From NCBI RefSeq assembly GCF_014656095.1, contig NZ_BNBT01000019.1, positions 17,424 to 81,423 of the forward strand: DNA of 64,000 nucleotides. The letters run 5' to 3'. The notes below the pieces were generated by a model. That model searched no databases, was not told the DNA's origin, and saw only the letters and a program-made list of their open reading frames with translations. Every line of letters starts with the position of its first letter. Position 1 is the stretch's first letter. Below are positions 26,172-34,512 of the stretch, piece by piece. Source of the DNA: Streptomyces longispororuber. GTDB lineage: Bacteria > Actinomycetota > Actinomycetes > Streptomycetales > Streptomycetaceae. Both the position numbers and the translations under genes were made by a program.

Positions 26172-27269
26172 TCAGCTCGACTCGCGGTGCACCACGCTCA
26201 CGCCGAGCACGTCGTGCACCTCGGGCCGGGTCCCCGGCTCCCGCACCACGCGGTGGACGAGTTCCGCGAGGCCGCGCCCCGACGGCAGTTCGATGCGCAC
26301 ACTGCTCAGGCGCGGCCGCAGCAGCCGCCCCAGCATCAGGTCGTCGGCGCCGACGACGGCGGTCTCGTCCGGGACCCGTATGCCCGCGTCCTGGAGGGCA
26401 CGCATCAGCAGCATCGCGTACTCGTCGTTGTACGCGTACACGGCGTCGAGGCCGAGCAGCCGCCAGCGGGCGGCGAGCCGGGCGGCGGAGGCCTCGCCGT
26501 AGCCGAGGGGCAGCTCGGTCACCTCGGCGGCGCCCGCCCCGCGCACGGCGGCGCGGGCCCCGTCCAGGCGCGGCCGGGCGAAGGGCTCAAGGCCCGGTTC
26601 CTCGGGCACCACGACCCCTATGCGGCGGCGGCCGCGTGCCAGCAGGTGCTCCGCGGCGCTGCGGCCGACCAGGCGCTGGTCCATGAGCAGCGCGTGCGCG
26701 CCCTCGGCGCGCTGGGGGCCGAGCGTGAAGACCGCCTTGGCGCCGGAGCGCTTGAGCACGGCCACGCCGCGGGCGCCGAGCGCGGTCGCGTCGGGCGCGA
26801 GGACCGCCACCGGCCGCAGCTCGGCCCAGGCGCGCGCGGCCTCCTCACCGGTCAGGCCGAGGCTGCCGTACTGCACGACGGTGTAGTCGAACCGGCTGAG
26901 CGCCCACTGCAACTCACTGAAGAACTGGCTGAAGAGCGGGCCCACGGGGATCTGCGGCGTGGGCATGAGCACCATGCGGGTGTGCCCGGCGCGCAGGCTG
27001 CGGGCGGCGGCGTGCGGGACGTACCCGAGTTCCTTGGCGGCCTCAAGGACGCGGCGGCGCGTGGGCTCGCTGATGCGCACGGCACTGGTGTTGTTCAGGA
27101 CGTAGCTGACGGTCGCGCGGGAGACGCCCGCGAGGCGGGCGACGTCGGCACTGGTCGGAACGGAGTGCGGCACGGGGTGCGGGGCGTCCCGCTGTTCGGG
27201 GTCGGATGGCGGGCTCGGCGCGTCCGGCGCCGGATCCGGCGCGGGCTGCTGCTTCGGTATCTGCACCAT
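26172..27269 (-). CDS. LacI-family transcriptional repressor
   Basis: A 365-residue LacI/GalR regulator. A Pro-rich tail of about 38 residues precedes the helix-turn-helix SADVARLAGVSRATVSYVLNNTSAVRISEPTRRRVLEAAKELGYVP. The periplasmic-binding-protein-like effector domain follows (FSQFFSELQWALSRFDYTVVQYGS, LMDQRLVGRSAAEHLLARGRRRIGVV, DAVYAYNDEYAMLLMRALQDAG, RLSSVRIELPSGRGLAELV). The effector is unknown. It is divergent from the amidase, which may be its target; no clear LacI operator was found in the spacer. Confidence 0.92.
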   Translation of the reverse strand: MVQIPKQQPAPDPAPDAPSPPSDPEQRDAPHPVPHSVPTSADVARLAGVSRATVSYVLNNTSAVRISEPTRRRVLEAAKELGYVPHAAARSLRAGHTRMVLMPTPQIPVGPLFSQFFSELQWALSRFDYTVVQYGSLGLTGEEAARAWAELRPVAVLAPDATALGARGVAVLKRSGAKAVFTLGPQRAEGAHALLMDQRLVGRSAAEHLLARGRRRIGVVVPEEPGLEPFARPRLDGARAAVRGAGAAEVTELPLGYGEASAARLAARWRLLGLDAVYAYNDEYAMLLMRALQDAGIRVPDETAVVGADDLMLGRLLRPRLSSVRIELPSGRGLAELVHRVVREPGTRPEVHDVLGVSVVHRESS

Positions 27270-27858
27270 GACGGGGGCAATCCTTCCAGACCGCCCCGGG
27301 GCGCACCCAGGCGGGCGCGGGGGCGCTGCCGGGCAGGGGACGGGGCACGGCCGCGCACACCGTCGTGGCTGGTGGCGCGGGATGTCATACGCGCCGGTAC
27401 CCGCGCACGCGCGGCCCGGCGGAGGCGGCACACGCCGCGTACGCGCGCCGCCACAGCGCGGCCCCGCGCGCGGCGGACGGAGGCGAACTCCCGCCAATCG
27501 ATACCGCGTTGCCCCACCGGAAGCTACCGTGCGGTAAGTGACGACGGTGGCGCGCGGCCCTGCGCCGTCCGGGGCGACGTCCCCGCGGCTCGGTGGGGGC
27601 GCCTCGCACGCGGTCCGGTGCGGCGGCCCGCGCGGGAGCGCACGGGGTTCGGTGCGAGCCCCGTACCCGCGCCCCCGGGGCGTCGGTACGCCGAAGTGCT
27701 CCGGTGCGCCCGCTGCCGCCGTCCGCTGCCCGCCGCCCGCTGCCGCCGCCCACCACTCACCACCGTTCGCCGCCCACCACCCGCCGACCGACCGCCACCC
27801 ACCACCGCCACCCACCACCGTCCGCCGTTCGACGTATGCGAAGTGAAGGTGCCGCAAG
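27270..27858. other. GC-rich divergent spacer between LacI and amidase genes
   Basis: 589 bp with no credible gene. The right half is a low-complexity run of CCGCC/CCACC units. TACCG-TG-CGGTA (27525-27536) is a short inverted repeat that could be an operator. Codon bias of the open frames here is that of shadows. Confidence 0.45.
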
Positions 27859-29280
27859 ATGACCGCCGACCGTTCCGAAGGCCTCGCGGAGGCCGTTCGT
27901 GCGCTTGCCGCCGGTGAGGTGTCCGCGCGGGAGCTGACCGAGCGGGCGCTCGCCCGGATCCTGGCGACGCAGCCCGTCCTGAACGCCTTCCGCGTGGTGC
28001 GCGCCGAGGCGGCGCTCGCCGAGGCGGACGCCGCCGACCGGCAGTTGGCGGCGGGCGTCCGCGCGCCGCTGCTCGGGGTGCCCGTGGCGGTGAAGGACGA
28101 CACCGACGTGGCGGGCGAGCCCACGGCGTTCGGCTGCCCCGGCGACTTCCCGCCCAAGGCGCGGGACGCGGAGGCGGTGCGCAGGCTGCGGGCGGCGGGC
28201 GCGGTGATCGTCGGCAAGACCAACACGTCCGAGCTGGGGCAGTGGCCGTTCACCGAGGGCCCCGCCTTCGGCGACACCCGCAACCCGTGGAACACCGGGC
28301 ACACGCCGGGCGGTTCGTCGGGCGGTTCCGCCGCGGCCGTCGCCGCGGGCCTCGTACCGGCGGCGCTCGGCTCGGACGGGGCGGGTTCGGTACGGATCCC
28401 GGCCGCCTGGACGCACCTCGTCGGCATCAAGCCGCAGCGCGGGCGCATCTCCACGTGGCCGTGGCCGGAGGCGTTCAACGGCATCACCGTGAACGGCCCG
28501 CTCGCCCGCACGGTCGCCGACGCCGCGCTGCTGCTCGACGCGGCCAGCGGCAACCACGAGGACGACCCGCACCGGCCGCCCGCGATCCGCGCCGCCGAGG
28601 CCGCCACGCGCGAACCGGGCAAGCTGCGGATCGCGCTCTCGCTGCGCACGCCGTTCACGGGCACGCCCAAGCGGCTGCACCCGCTGGTGCGGACGAAGGT
28701 GGTCGACCTCGCCAACCGCCTGGCCGCGCTCGGGCACGACGTGGAGGAGGCCGACCCCCGCTACGGGCAGATCGGCCTGGCCTTCGTCCCCCGGGCCACG
28801 GCGGGCATCGCCGACTGGGTGCGCCAGGTGCCCGACCCCTCGCTCCTGGACCCGCGCACCAAGGAGGCCGCGCGCCTCGGCCGGCTGCTCGGCGGGGCGC
28901 CGCTGCGCCTGTCGCGCCGGGCGGAGGCGACCCTGGCCCGCCGCGTCGGCGCCGTCTTCGACACGTACGACGTGGTGCTCGCGCCCACCACGGCGACCCC
29001 GCCGCCGCCCGTCGGGACGCTCGCGAAGCTGAGCGGCTGGCGGACCGACCAGGCGATGATCGCGGCGTGCCCGTACGCGTGGCCGTGGAACGTGCTCGGC
29101 TGGCCGGGCGTGAACGTGCCCGCGGGCCGCGTCGCAGGCGGCCTGCCCGTCGGCGCCCAGCTCCTGGGCCCCGAGGGCGGCGAGCCCCTGCTCATCTCGC
29201 TCGCGGCGCAGTTGGAGGACGACCGGCGCTGGCACCGGTACTGGCCCGAACCGCTGGCGGGCACGTCGGCGGCGCCCTGA
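27859..29280 (+). CDS. amidase-signature family hydrolase
   Basis: A 473-residue amidase-signature enzyme. The Ser-cisSer-Lys triad is Lys79 (VAVKDD), Ser153 or Ser154 in GGSSGGS, and nucleophile Ser177 in GSDGAGSVRIPA (the common form is GSDTGGS). The family hydrolyses amides, including aryl-amides, nicotinamide and Glu-tRNA adducts by GatA relatives; with no gatB/gatC nearby this is a stand-alone catabolic amidase. ATG start after a GGTGCCGCAAG leader with a weak ribosome site. Divergent LacI repressor suggests induction by its substrate. Confidence 0.9.
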   Translation: MTADRSEGLAEAVRALAAGEVSARELTERALARILATQPVLNAFRVVRAEAALAEADAADRQLAAGVRAPLLGVPVAVKDDTDVAGEPTAFGCPGDFPPKARDAEAVRRLRAAGAVIVGKTNTSELGQWPFTEGPAFGDTRNPWNTGHTPGGSSGGSAAAVAAGLVPAALGSDGAGSVRIPAAWTHLVGIKPQRGRISTWPWPEAFNGITVNGPLARTVADAALLLDAASGNHEDDPHRPPAIRAAEAATREPGKLRIALSLRTPFTGTPKRLHPLVRTKVVDLANRLAALGHDVEEADPRYGQIGLAFVPRATAGIADWVRQVPDPSLLDPRTKEAARLGRLLGGAPLRLSRRAEATLARRVGAVFDTYDVVLAPTTATPPPPVGTLAKLSGWRTDQAMIAACPYAWPWNVLGWPGVNVPAGRVAGGLPVGAQLLGPEGGEPLLISLAAQLEDDRRWHRYWPEPLAGTSAAP

Positions 29281-29365
29281 CCGGGGCGGGGCCCGGCGCG
29301 GGGGCGGGCCGGGGGGGCGGGAAATTGCGGTGCGCCGCGCGGGAGCGCCGTCTACCGTCCGGTCC

Positions 29366-29677
29366 GTGCAGCTCTACGAGATCCACATCCACGGATGCGC
29401 CGACACGGACACGGCGCTCGCGCTCCAGGAGCCCGTCGCGCGGCTGTTGTGCCCGGTCGAGGACCACGACGGGCCCTGCGAGGTGCCGTGGGGCCTCACC
29501 CTCGGCGACGACGCGCTGGTGCTCGGCATCTTCGCGAGCGCGGCGAAGGCCGCGGACGTGGCCGACCGCGTACGGGCGTTCGTGGGCGAGGCGCATCCGG
29601 TCACGCTGGGTGAGGCGGCGGACGGGCTCTTCGACGAGCTGGCGGAGCAGTACCGGATCGAGCACCCCGGGAGCTGA
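29366..29677 (+). CDS. conserved small protein of unknown function
   Basis: A 103-residue protein from GTG 29366 (VQLYEIHIHGCADTDTALALQEPVARLL). Alternating hydrophobic strands (ALVLGIFASAAKAADVADRVRAFVGEAHPVTL) suggest a small alpha/beta fold. No catalytic motif or transmembrane segment is seen. There is no strong ribosome site; translation might be leaderless. The last codons and the stop lie in a tandem duplication. Its neighbours (amidase upstream, PARG convergent) do not suggest a role. Confidence 0.65.
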   Translation: MQLYEIHIHGCADTDTALALQEPVARLLCPVEDHDGPCEVPWGLTLGDDALVLGIFASAAKAADVADRVRAFVGEAHPVTLGEAADGLFDELAEQYRIEHPGS

Positions 29678-29755
29678 CACCCCTCCCCCGCTCCCCCGAG
29701 CACCCCGGGAGCTGACGCCCCTCCCCCACTCCCCCCGAGCACCCCGGAAGCCGGC
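29660..29755 (+). repeat. 38/39-bp tandem repeat across the stop codon of a small gene
   Basis: GAGCACCCCGGGAGCTGA occurs at 29660-29677 (end of the gene, encoding EHPGS-stop) and again at 29698-29715, with a partial third copy from 29737. C-rich linkers of similar sequence separate the copies. Confidence 0.93.
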
Positions 29756-29786
29756 ACCCCGCCCCCGTGCCCTCGCCTCGCCGCGC

Positions 29787-30605
29787 CTACGCGAACGCCT
29801 TCTCGAAGGCCCCGCGCGTCGTCGCGCCCTTCGTGTGGTCCAGGACACCGAACACCACGTGCGCGAAGTGCCCCGCGAACCGTCCGCCCGGACCGAGCAG
29901 CGCCCGGAAGGCCTCCGCGACCTGCGCCGGGTCGTTTTGGAAGACCCCGCAGCCCCAGGCGCCGAGCACCAGGCGGCGGTAGCCGCAGGCCTCGGCCGTC
30001 TCCAGGACGCGCTCGGCCCGGACGGCGAGGACCCCGGGCACCTCGGCGGCCCGCTCGGGGGTTCGCCGCCGGATCACCCCGGCGTTCGGCGCGGGCGAGG
30101 TGAGGAACCCGGCCGCGTACGGGGTGTCGAGGAGCGCGCCGCGGTCGTCGCGGAAGACGGGCACGGCCGGGCTGTGGACGACGCGGTCGCTGTAGAACGG
30201 GTCGCGCTCGGCGCGGTGGTGGTCGTAGAACGCCCGCGCCTCCAGCAGGCAGGCGTACAGCGCGGAGGCGCGGCAGAGCGCCTCCTCCTGGGCCTGGGCG
30301 CCGTTGAGGAAGCCGCCGCCCGGGTTGCGGGCGGAGGCGAAGTTCAGCACGGCCACCGGGTCCGCGCCCGCGGCGTCCAGGCGGCGGGCCGCCTCCAGGC
30401 TGGACTCGCCCGTGACCTCGACGCGCGTCGGGCCCGCGGCGCGCGGCTCCACGGCGACCGGCCCGGGGCCGTGGACCCGGGTGCCGGCGCGGGCGGCGGC
30501 GACCTGGTCGGCGAGGCGGACGTACCGCCCGTCCGGGGCGGTATAGCCGCCCGCGGCGACGATCGCCGCCGTCTCCTGCGCGATGCCGCGCAGCCGGGCG
30601 CTCAT
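29787..30605 (-). CDS. bacterial-type poly(ADP-ribose) glycohydrolase (TIGR02452-like macrodomain)
   Basis: A 272-residue macrodomain protein. VLNFASARNPGGGFLNGAQAQEE contains the PARG signature GGG-X(6-8)-QEE (GGG 96-98, QEE 106-108), whose second Glu is catalytic. Further family segments are LYACLLEARAFYDHHR, DRVVHSPAVPVFRDDRG, VIRRRTPERAAEVPG and LVLGAWGCGVFQNDPAQVAEAF. It should cleave ADP-ribose polymers or ADP-ribosylated targets. ATG start is just upstream of RGIAQETA, typical of the family. There is no ADP-ribosyltransferase gene in the window, so the partner is unknown. Confidence 0.9.
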   Translation of the reverse strand: MSARLRGIAQETAAIVAAGGYTAPDGRYVRLADQVAAARAGTRVHGPGPVAVEPRAAGPTRVEVTGESSLEAARRLDAAGADPVAVLNFASARNPGGGFLNGAQAQEEALCRASALYACLLEARAFYDHHRAERDPFYSDRVVHSPAVPVFRDDRGALLDTPYAAGFLTSPAPNAGVIRRRTPERAAEVPGVLAVRAERVLETAEACGYRRLVLGAWGCGVFQNDPAQVAEAFRALLGPGGRFAGHFAHVVFGVLDHTKGATTRGAFEKAFA

Positions 30606-30767
30606 CGGTCCCCCTGTGTCAGGTGTGCTGTTTCGGCCATCCTGCGCGGGAAGCGCAGGGCGGTGCTGTGTCGGAAGAAGTCCCCCGTGTAGTGCATGAA
30701 CAGATGGTGGGGCGCGCCTGCCGTTCACCGCAACGGCATTTCCCGGCCACCGGCGGCCGTCTTGTGC

Positions 30768-30793
30768 GAAATACCGTGACGGTCTTGGCTGTT
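30768..30793 (+). promoter_or_regulatory. probable sigma-R-type promoter of the egt operon
   Basis: GAAAT (30768-30772), 18-bp spacer, GTT (30791-30793): one mismatch from GGAAT-N18-GTT. It lies 82 bp before the egtA ATG. From memory, egtA of S. coelicolor is under SigR control. Confidence 0.65.
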
Positions 30794-30875
30794 ACGAGCG
30801 CTGTCCGTCGGCGCCGTCCGGGCCCGGCCGCCGCCGGGCCATGTCCCCGCCGTCCCGGAACAGGAGGTTCCCGGC

Positions 30876-32279
30876 ATGCCAGAGGGAGACTGTACGCACC
30901 GTCACGCGCCCCCCGGTGACGCCGTGACCGAGGCCGAGGTCGAGGCCCTGGTGCGCGGCATCTGCTTCAAGACCGGGCCGCCCGCCACTGTGGGTGTCGA
31001 GCTGGAGTGGCTCGTCCACGACCGGCGTTCCCCGCGTCTTCCCGTCACGTCCGCCCGCGTCGAGGCCGCCCGCGCGGTGCTGCGGACCCGAGCACCGCAC
31101 TCGGCGGTCACCGTGGAACCCGGCGGTCAGCTCGAGCTCAGCTCGCTGCCCGCCCCCTCGCTCACGGACTGCGTCTCCGCCGTCGCCGCCGATGTGGCCC
31201 TCGTCCGTGACGCTCTGCACCCCCTGGGTCTGACCCTCACCGGCCTCGGCGCCGACCCCTGGCGCGCCCCCACGCGCGTACTGCGCGAGCCGCGCTACGA
31301 CGCCATGGAGTCGTGGTTCGACCGCGCGGGCGAGGCCGGACGGCGCATGATGTGCTCCACCGCGTCCGTGCAGATCTGCCTGGACGCCGGGTACGAGGAG
31401 CCGGGCCCGCTCGGCTTCGCGCGCCGCTGGCGGCTCGCGCACCTGCTGGGGCCGGTCCTGGTGGCGGCGTTCGCCAACTCGCCGGTGCAGGACGGCCGCG
31501 CCACCGGCTGGCGCTCCACGCGGCAGGCCGTCTGGGCGGGCATCGACCCCGGCAGGTCGGGCGCGCCCGCGCTCGACGACGAGCCGCGGGCGGCCTGGGC
31601 CCGGCACGCCCTGGACGCGCCGGTGATGTGCGTCCGTACGCCGGGCGCCGAGACCGCGGAGACCACCGGGAGCGCGGAGACCGCGGAGGCCGCGGAACCT
31701 GCGGAGACCGCGGAGGCTGTCGGCGCCGCCGACGCGCCGGACGGGACGCCGTGGCTGGTGCCCCAGGGGCTGAGCTTCCGCTCCTGGGTGCGCTCGGGGC
31801 TGCCCCGGCCGCCGACCCGCGCCGACCTCGCCTACCACCTGACCACGCTGTTCCCGCCGGTCAGGCCGCGCGGGCACCTGGAGCTGCGCATGGTCGACGC
31901 GCAGCCCGGCGAGGACGGCTGGGTGGTGCCGCTCGCGCTGACGACCGCGCTGTTCGACGACGCGCAGGCCTCCGAGACCGCGTACCGCACCGTCAAGCCG
32001 CTGGCCGAGCGGGCCGGAGCGGCACCGGCGCCGCACAACGGACTCTGGCGGGACGCGGCGCGCCACGGCCTGACGGACCCGGAGCTGCGCGAGGCGGCGC
32101 AGGCGTGCTTCACCGCCGCCCTGGACGCGCTGCCCCGGATCGGCGCCTCCCCCGAGGTGACGGCCGCGGTCGCCGCGCACGCCGACCGGTACGTGGCGCG
32201 CGGGCGCTGCCCCGCCGACGACCTGCTCGACGCACTCGACGCACGAGGGGCGCTCACCCCCGGGAAGGACGTACTGTGA
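30876..32279 (+). CDS. egtA: EgtA, glutamate-cysteine ligase of ergothioneine synthesis
   Basis: A 467-residue GCS2-family ligase that joins glutamate and cysteine with ATP, giving the gamma-glutamylcysteine used by EgtB. Markers: VGVELEWLVHD, EPGGQLELSS, MMCSTASVQICLDAG, WRSTRQAVWAGIDPGRSG, GHLELRMVDAQPGEDGWVVPLAL. An Ala-Glu-Thr-rich insert of about 30 residues (31648-31740) lies between VMCVRTPG and DGTPWLVP and is built from short repeats. First gene of egtABCD; its stop overlaps egtB by four bases. A SigR-type promoter lies upstream. Confidence 0.95.
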   Translation: MPEGDCTHRHAPPGDAVTEAEVEALVRGICFKTGPPATVGVELEWLVHDRRSPRLPVTSARVEAARAVLRTRAPHSAVTVEPGGQLELSSLPAPSLTDCVSAVAADVALVRDALHPLGLTLTGLGADPWRAPTRVLREPRYDAMESWFDRAGEAGRRMMCSTASVQICLDAGYEEPGPLGFARRWRLAHLLGPVLVAAFANSPVQDGRATGWRSTRQAVWAGIDPGRSGAPALDDEPRAAWARHALDAPVMCVRTPGAETAETTGSAETAEAAEPAETAEAVGAADAPDGTPWLVPQGLSFRSWVRSGLPRPPTRADLAYHLTTLFPPVRPRGHLELRMVDAQPGEDGWVVPLALTTALFDDAQASETAYRTVKPLAERAGAAPAPHNGLWRDAARHGLTDPELREAAQACFTAALDALPRIGASPEVTAAVAAHADRYVARGRCPADDLLDALDARGALTPGKDVL

Positions 32280-33757
32280 CGACCGGCTCCACGGCCCGAA
32301 CCCCGCACGAGGCGGCCCGCACCCCGGGCGGCACACCCCGCGCCCCGGGCGGAACGCCCCGCACCCCGCACCAGCCCGAGCCGCACCAAGTGGCCGCCGA
32401 CCCCGAGGCGCTGCGGCGGCGGGCGCGGGCCGCGCTGGTCGCCGCGCGGGAGCGCACCGCGCTGCTCACCTCCTGCGTCGAGGACGCCGACCTGACCGCG
32501 CAGCACTCGCCGCTGATGTCGCCGCTGGTGTGGGACCTCGCCCACATAGGCAACCAGGAGGAGCAGTGGCTGCTGCGCGCGGTCGGCGGCCGTGACGCGC
32601 TGCGGCCCGAGATCGACTCCCTGTACGACGCCTTCGAGCACCCGCGCGCCACCCGGCCCTCCCTGCCGCTGCTGCCGCCCGAGGAGGCCCGCCGCTACGC
32701 CGCCGAGGTGCGCGGCCGGGCGCTCGACGTGCTGGAGACCACCCCGTTCACCCCGGGCACGCCGTTCGCGTACGACGGGGAACACGGCCGCGGCGGCCTC
32801 ACCGACGCCGGGTTCGCCTTCGGGATGATCGCCCAGCACGAACAGCAGCACGACGAGACCATGCTGATCACCCATCAGCTCCGCAAGGGCGCCCCGGCGC
32901 TCACCGCGCCGGACCCGGAGCCCGTCCCGGCGTACGACGGTCCGGCGGAGGTCCTGGTACCCGGCGGCCCGTTCACGATGGGCACGTCCACCGAGCCGTG
33001 GGCGCTGGACAATGAGCGCCCGGCCCACCGGCGCCAAGTGGCGCCGTTCTTCCTGGACGCCACGCCGGTGACGAACGGCGCGTACCAGCGCTTCGTCGAC
33101 GACGGCGGCTACGACGAGCCGCGCTGGTGGCACGAGCGCGGCTGGGAGATGGTGCGCGCCCACGGCGTCACGGCCCCGCTGTTCTGGCGCCGTGAGGGCG
33201 GGCAGTGGCTGCGGCGGCGCTTCGGCCACGTCGAGCCGGTGCCCGCCGACGAGCCGGTGGTGCACGTGAGCTGGTACGAGGCCGACGCGTACGCGCGCTG
33301 GGCGGGGCGGCGCCTGCCCACGGAGGCCGAGTGGGAGAAGGCCGCGCGCCACCGGCCCGGCGAGGACCGCTCGGCCCGCTACCCGTGGGGCGACGAGGAC
33401 CCCACGCCCCGGCACGCGAACCTGGGCCAGCGCCATCTGCGCCCGGCGCCCGCGGGCAGCTATCCGCGGGGCGCCTCACCGCTCGGGATACGCCAGTTGA
33501 TGGGCGACGTGTGGGAGTGGACGGCGAGCGACTTCCTGCCCTACCCGGGGTTCGTCGCCTTCCCCTACCGCGAGTACTCCGAGGTGTTCTTCGGCGGCGA
33601 CTACAAGGTGCTGCGCGGCGGCGCCTTCTCCGTGGACGCCGTCGCCTGCCGGGGCACCTTCCGCAACTGGGACCACCCGGTGCGGCGGCAGATCTTCTCC
33701 GGCTTCCGCACGGCGCGCGACGTCACGCCCGCCGAGTCGGCGGCGGGGCGCGCCTGA
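32276..33757 (+). CDS. egtB: EgtB, hercynine oxygenase (sulfoxide synthase)
   Basis: A 493-residue non-haem iron enzyme that oxidatively couples gamma-glutamylcysteine to hercynine. The DinB-like N-terminal part supplies the iron ligands: His in DLAHIGNQEEQWLL and the His-X3-His of AQHEQQHDETM. The C-terminal FGE-sulfatase/C-type-lectin domain has VPGGPFTMG, HVSWYEADAYARWAGRRLPTEAEWEKAA, GNVWEWT-like GDVWEWTASDF and FRTARD. GTG start in the GTGA overlap with egtA; about 38 residues of Pro/Thr-rich tail precede the domain. Stop overlaps egtC by one base. Confidence 0.96.
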   Translation: MTTGSTARTPHEAARTPGGTPRAPGGTPRTPHQPEPHQVAADPEALRRRARAALVAARERTALLTSCVEDADLTAQHSPLMSPLVWDLAHIGNQEEQWLLRAVGGRDALRPEIDSLYDAFEHPRATRPSLPLLPPEEARRYAAEVRGRALDVLETTPFTPGTPFAYDGEHGRGGLTDAGFAFGMIAQHEQQHDETMLITHQLRKGAPALTAPDPEPVPAYDGPAEVLVPGGPFTMGTSTEPWALDNERPAHRRQVAPFFLDATPVTNGAYQRFVDDGGYDEPRWWHERGWEMVRAHGVTAPLFWRREGGQWLRRRFGHVEPVPADEPVVHVSWYEADAYARWAGRRLPTEAEWEKAARHRPGEDRSARYPWGDEDPTPRHANLGQRHLRPAPAGSYPRGASPLGIRQLMGDVWEWTASDFLPYPGFVAFPYREYSEVFFGGDYKVLRGGAFSVDAVACRGTFRNWDHPVRRQIFSGFRTARDVTPAESAAGRA

Positions 33758-34512
33758 TGTGCCGTCACTTCGCCTACGTGGGCGACCCCGAGCCGCTCGG
33801 CACGCTGCTCGTGGCGCCCCCGCACAGCCTGTTCCGGCAGTCGTGGGCGCCCCGCAGACAGCGGTACGGCACCGTCAACGCCGACGGCTTCGGCGTGGGC
33901 TGGTACGCCGACGGCGACCCGGTGCCCGCCCGCTACCGCAGGGCCGGGCCGATCTGGGCCGACCTGTCGTTCGCGGACCTCGCCCGCGTGGTGTGCTCCC
34001 GTGCGGTGCTCGCCGCCGTGCGCGACGCCACCGCGGCGGGCGCGGACGGGGAGGCCGCGGCGGCGCCGTTCGCCCAGGGCCGCTGGCTGTTCAGCCACAA
34101 CGGCGCCGTCACGGGCTGGCCCGGCTCGCTGGCGGACCTCGCCGGGGCGCTGCCGCCCGCCGACCTGCTCGCGCTGGAGGCGCGCTGCGACTCGGCCCTG
34201 GTGTGGCGGCTGGTCCTGGCCCGCCTCACGCGCGGCGAGAGCCCCGGCCAGGCGCTCGTGGACGTCGTCCAGGACGTCGCCGCGGCGGCGCCGGGCTCCC
34301 GGCTCAACTTCCTGCTCACCGACGGCGACAGCATCGCCGCCACCGCCTGGGGCGACACCCTCTGGTACCTGACCGGGCCGGGCCGCCGCACCGTGGTGGC
34401 CTCCGAGCCCTACGACGACGACCCGCGCTGGCGCGCGGCGCCCGACCGCGCCCTGCTGGTCGCCGACCGCACCGACGTTCTCCTCACCCCGCTCAAGGAG
34501 CCACCCGCGTGA
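33757..34512 (+). CDS. egtC: EgtC, gamma-glutamyl hercynylcysteine sulfoxide hydrolase
   Basis: A 251-residue class II glutamine-amidotransferase-like hydrolase beginning MCRHFAYVG, so Cys2 is the N-terminal nucleophile after Met removal. NADGFGVGWYADGD, WLFSHNGAVTGWP and DSALVWRLVLARL are typical EgtC segments. It removes the gamma-glutamyl group from the EgtB product. TGATG junction with egtB and GTGA overlap with egtD indicate strict translational coupling. The C-S lyase EgtE is not in this operon. Confidence 0.96.
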   Translation: MCRHFAYVGDPEPLGTLLVAPPHSLFRQSWAPRRQRYGTVNADGFGVGWYADGDPVPARYRRAGPIWADLSFADLARVVCSRAVLAAVRDATAAGADGEAAAAPFAQGRWLFSHNGAVTGWPGSLADLAGALPPADLLALEARCDSALVWRLVLARLTRGESPGQALVDVVQDVAAAAPGSRLNFLLTDGDSIAATAWGDTLWYLTGPGRRTVVASEPYDDDPRWRAAPDRALLVADRTDVLLTPLKEPPA

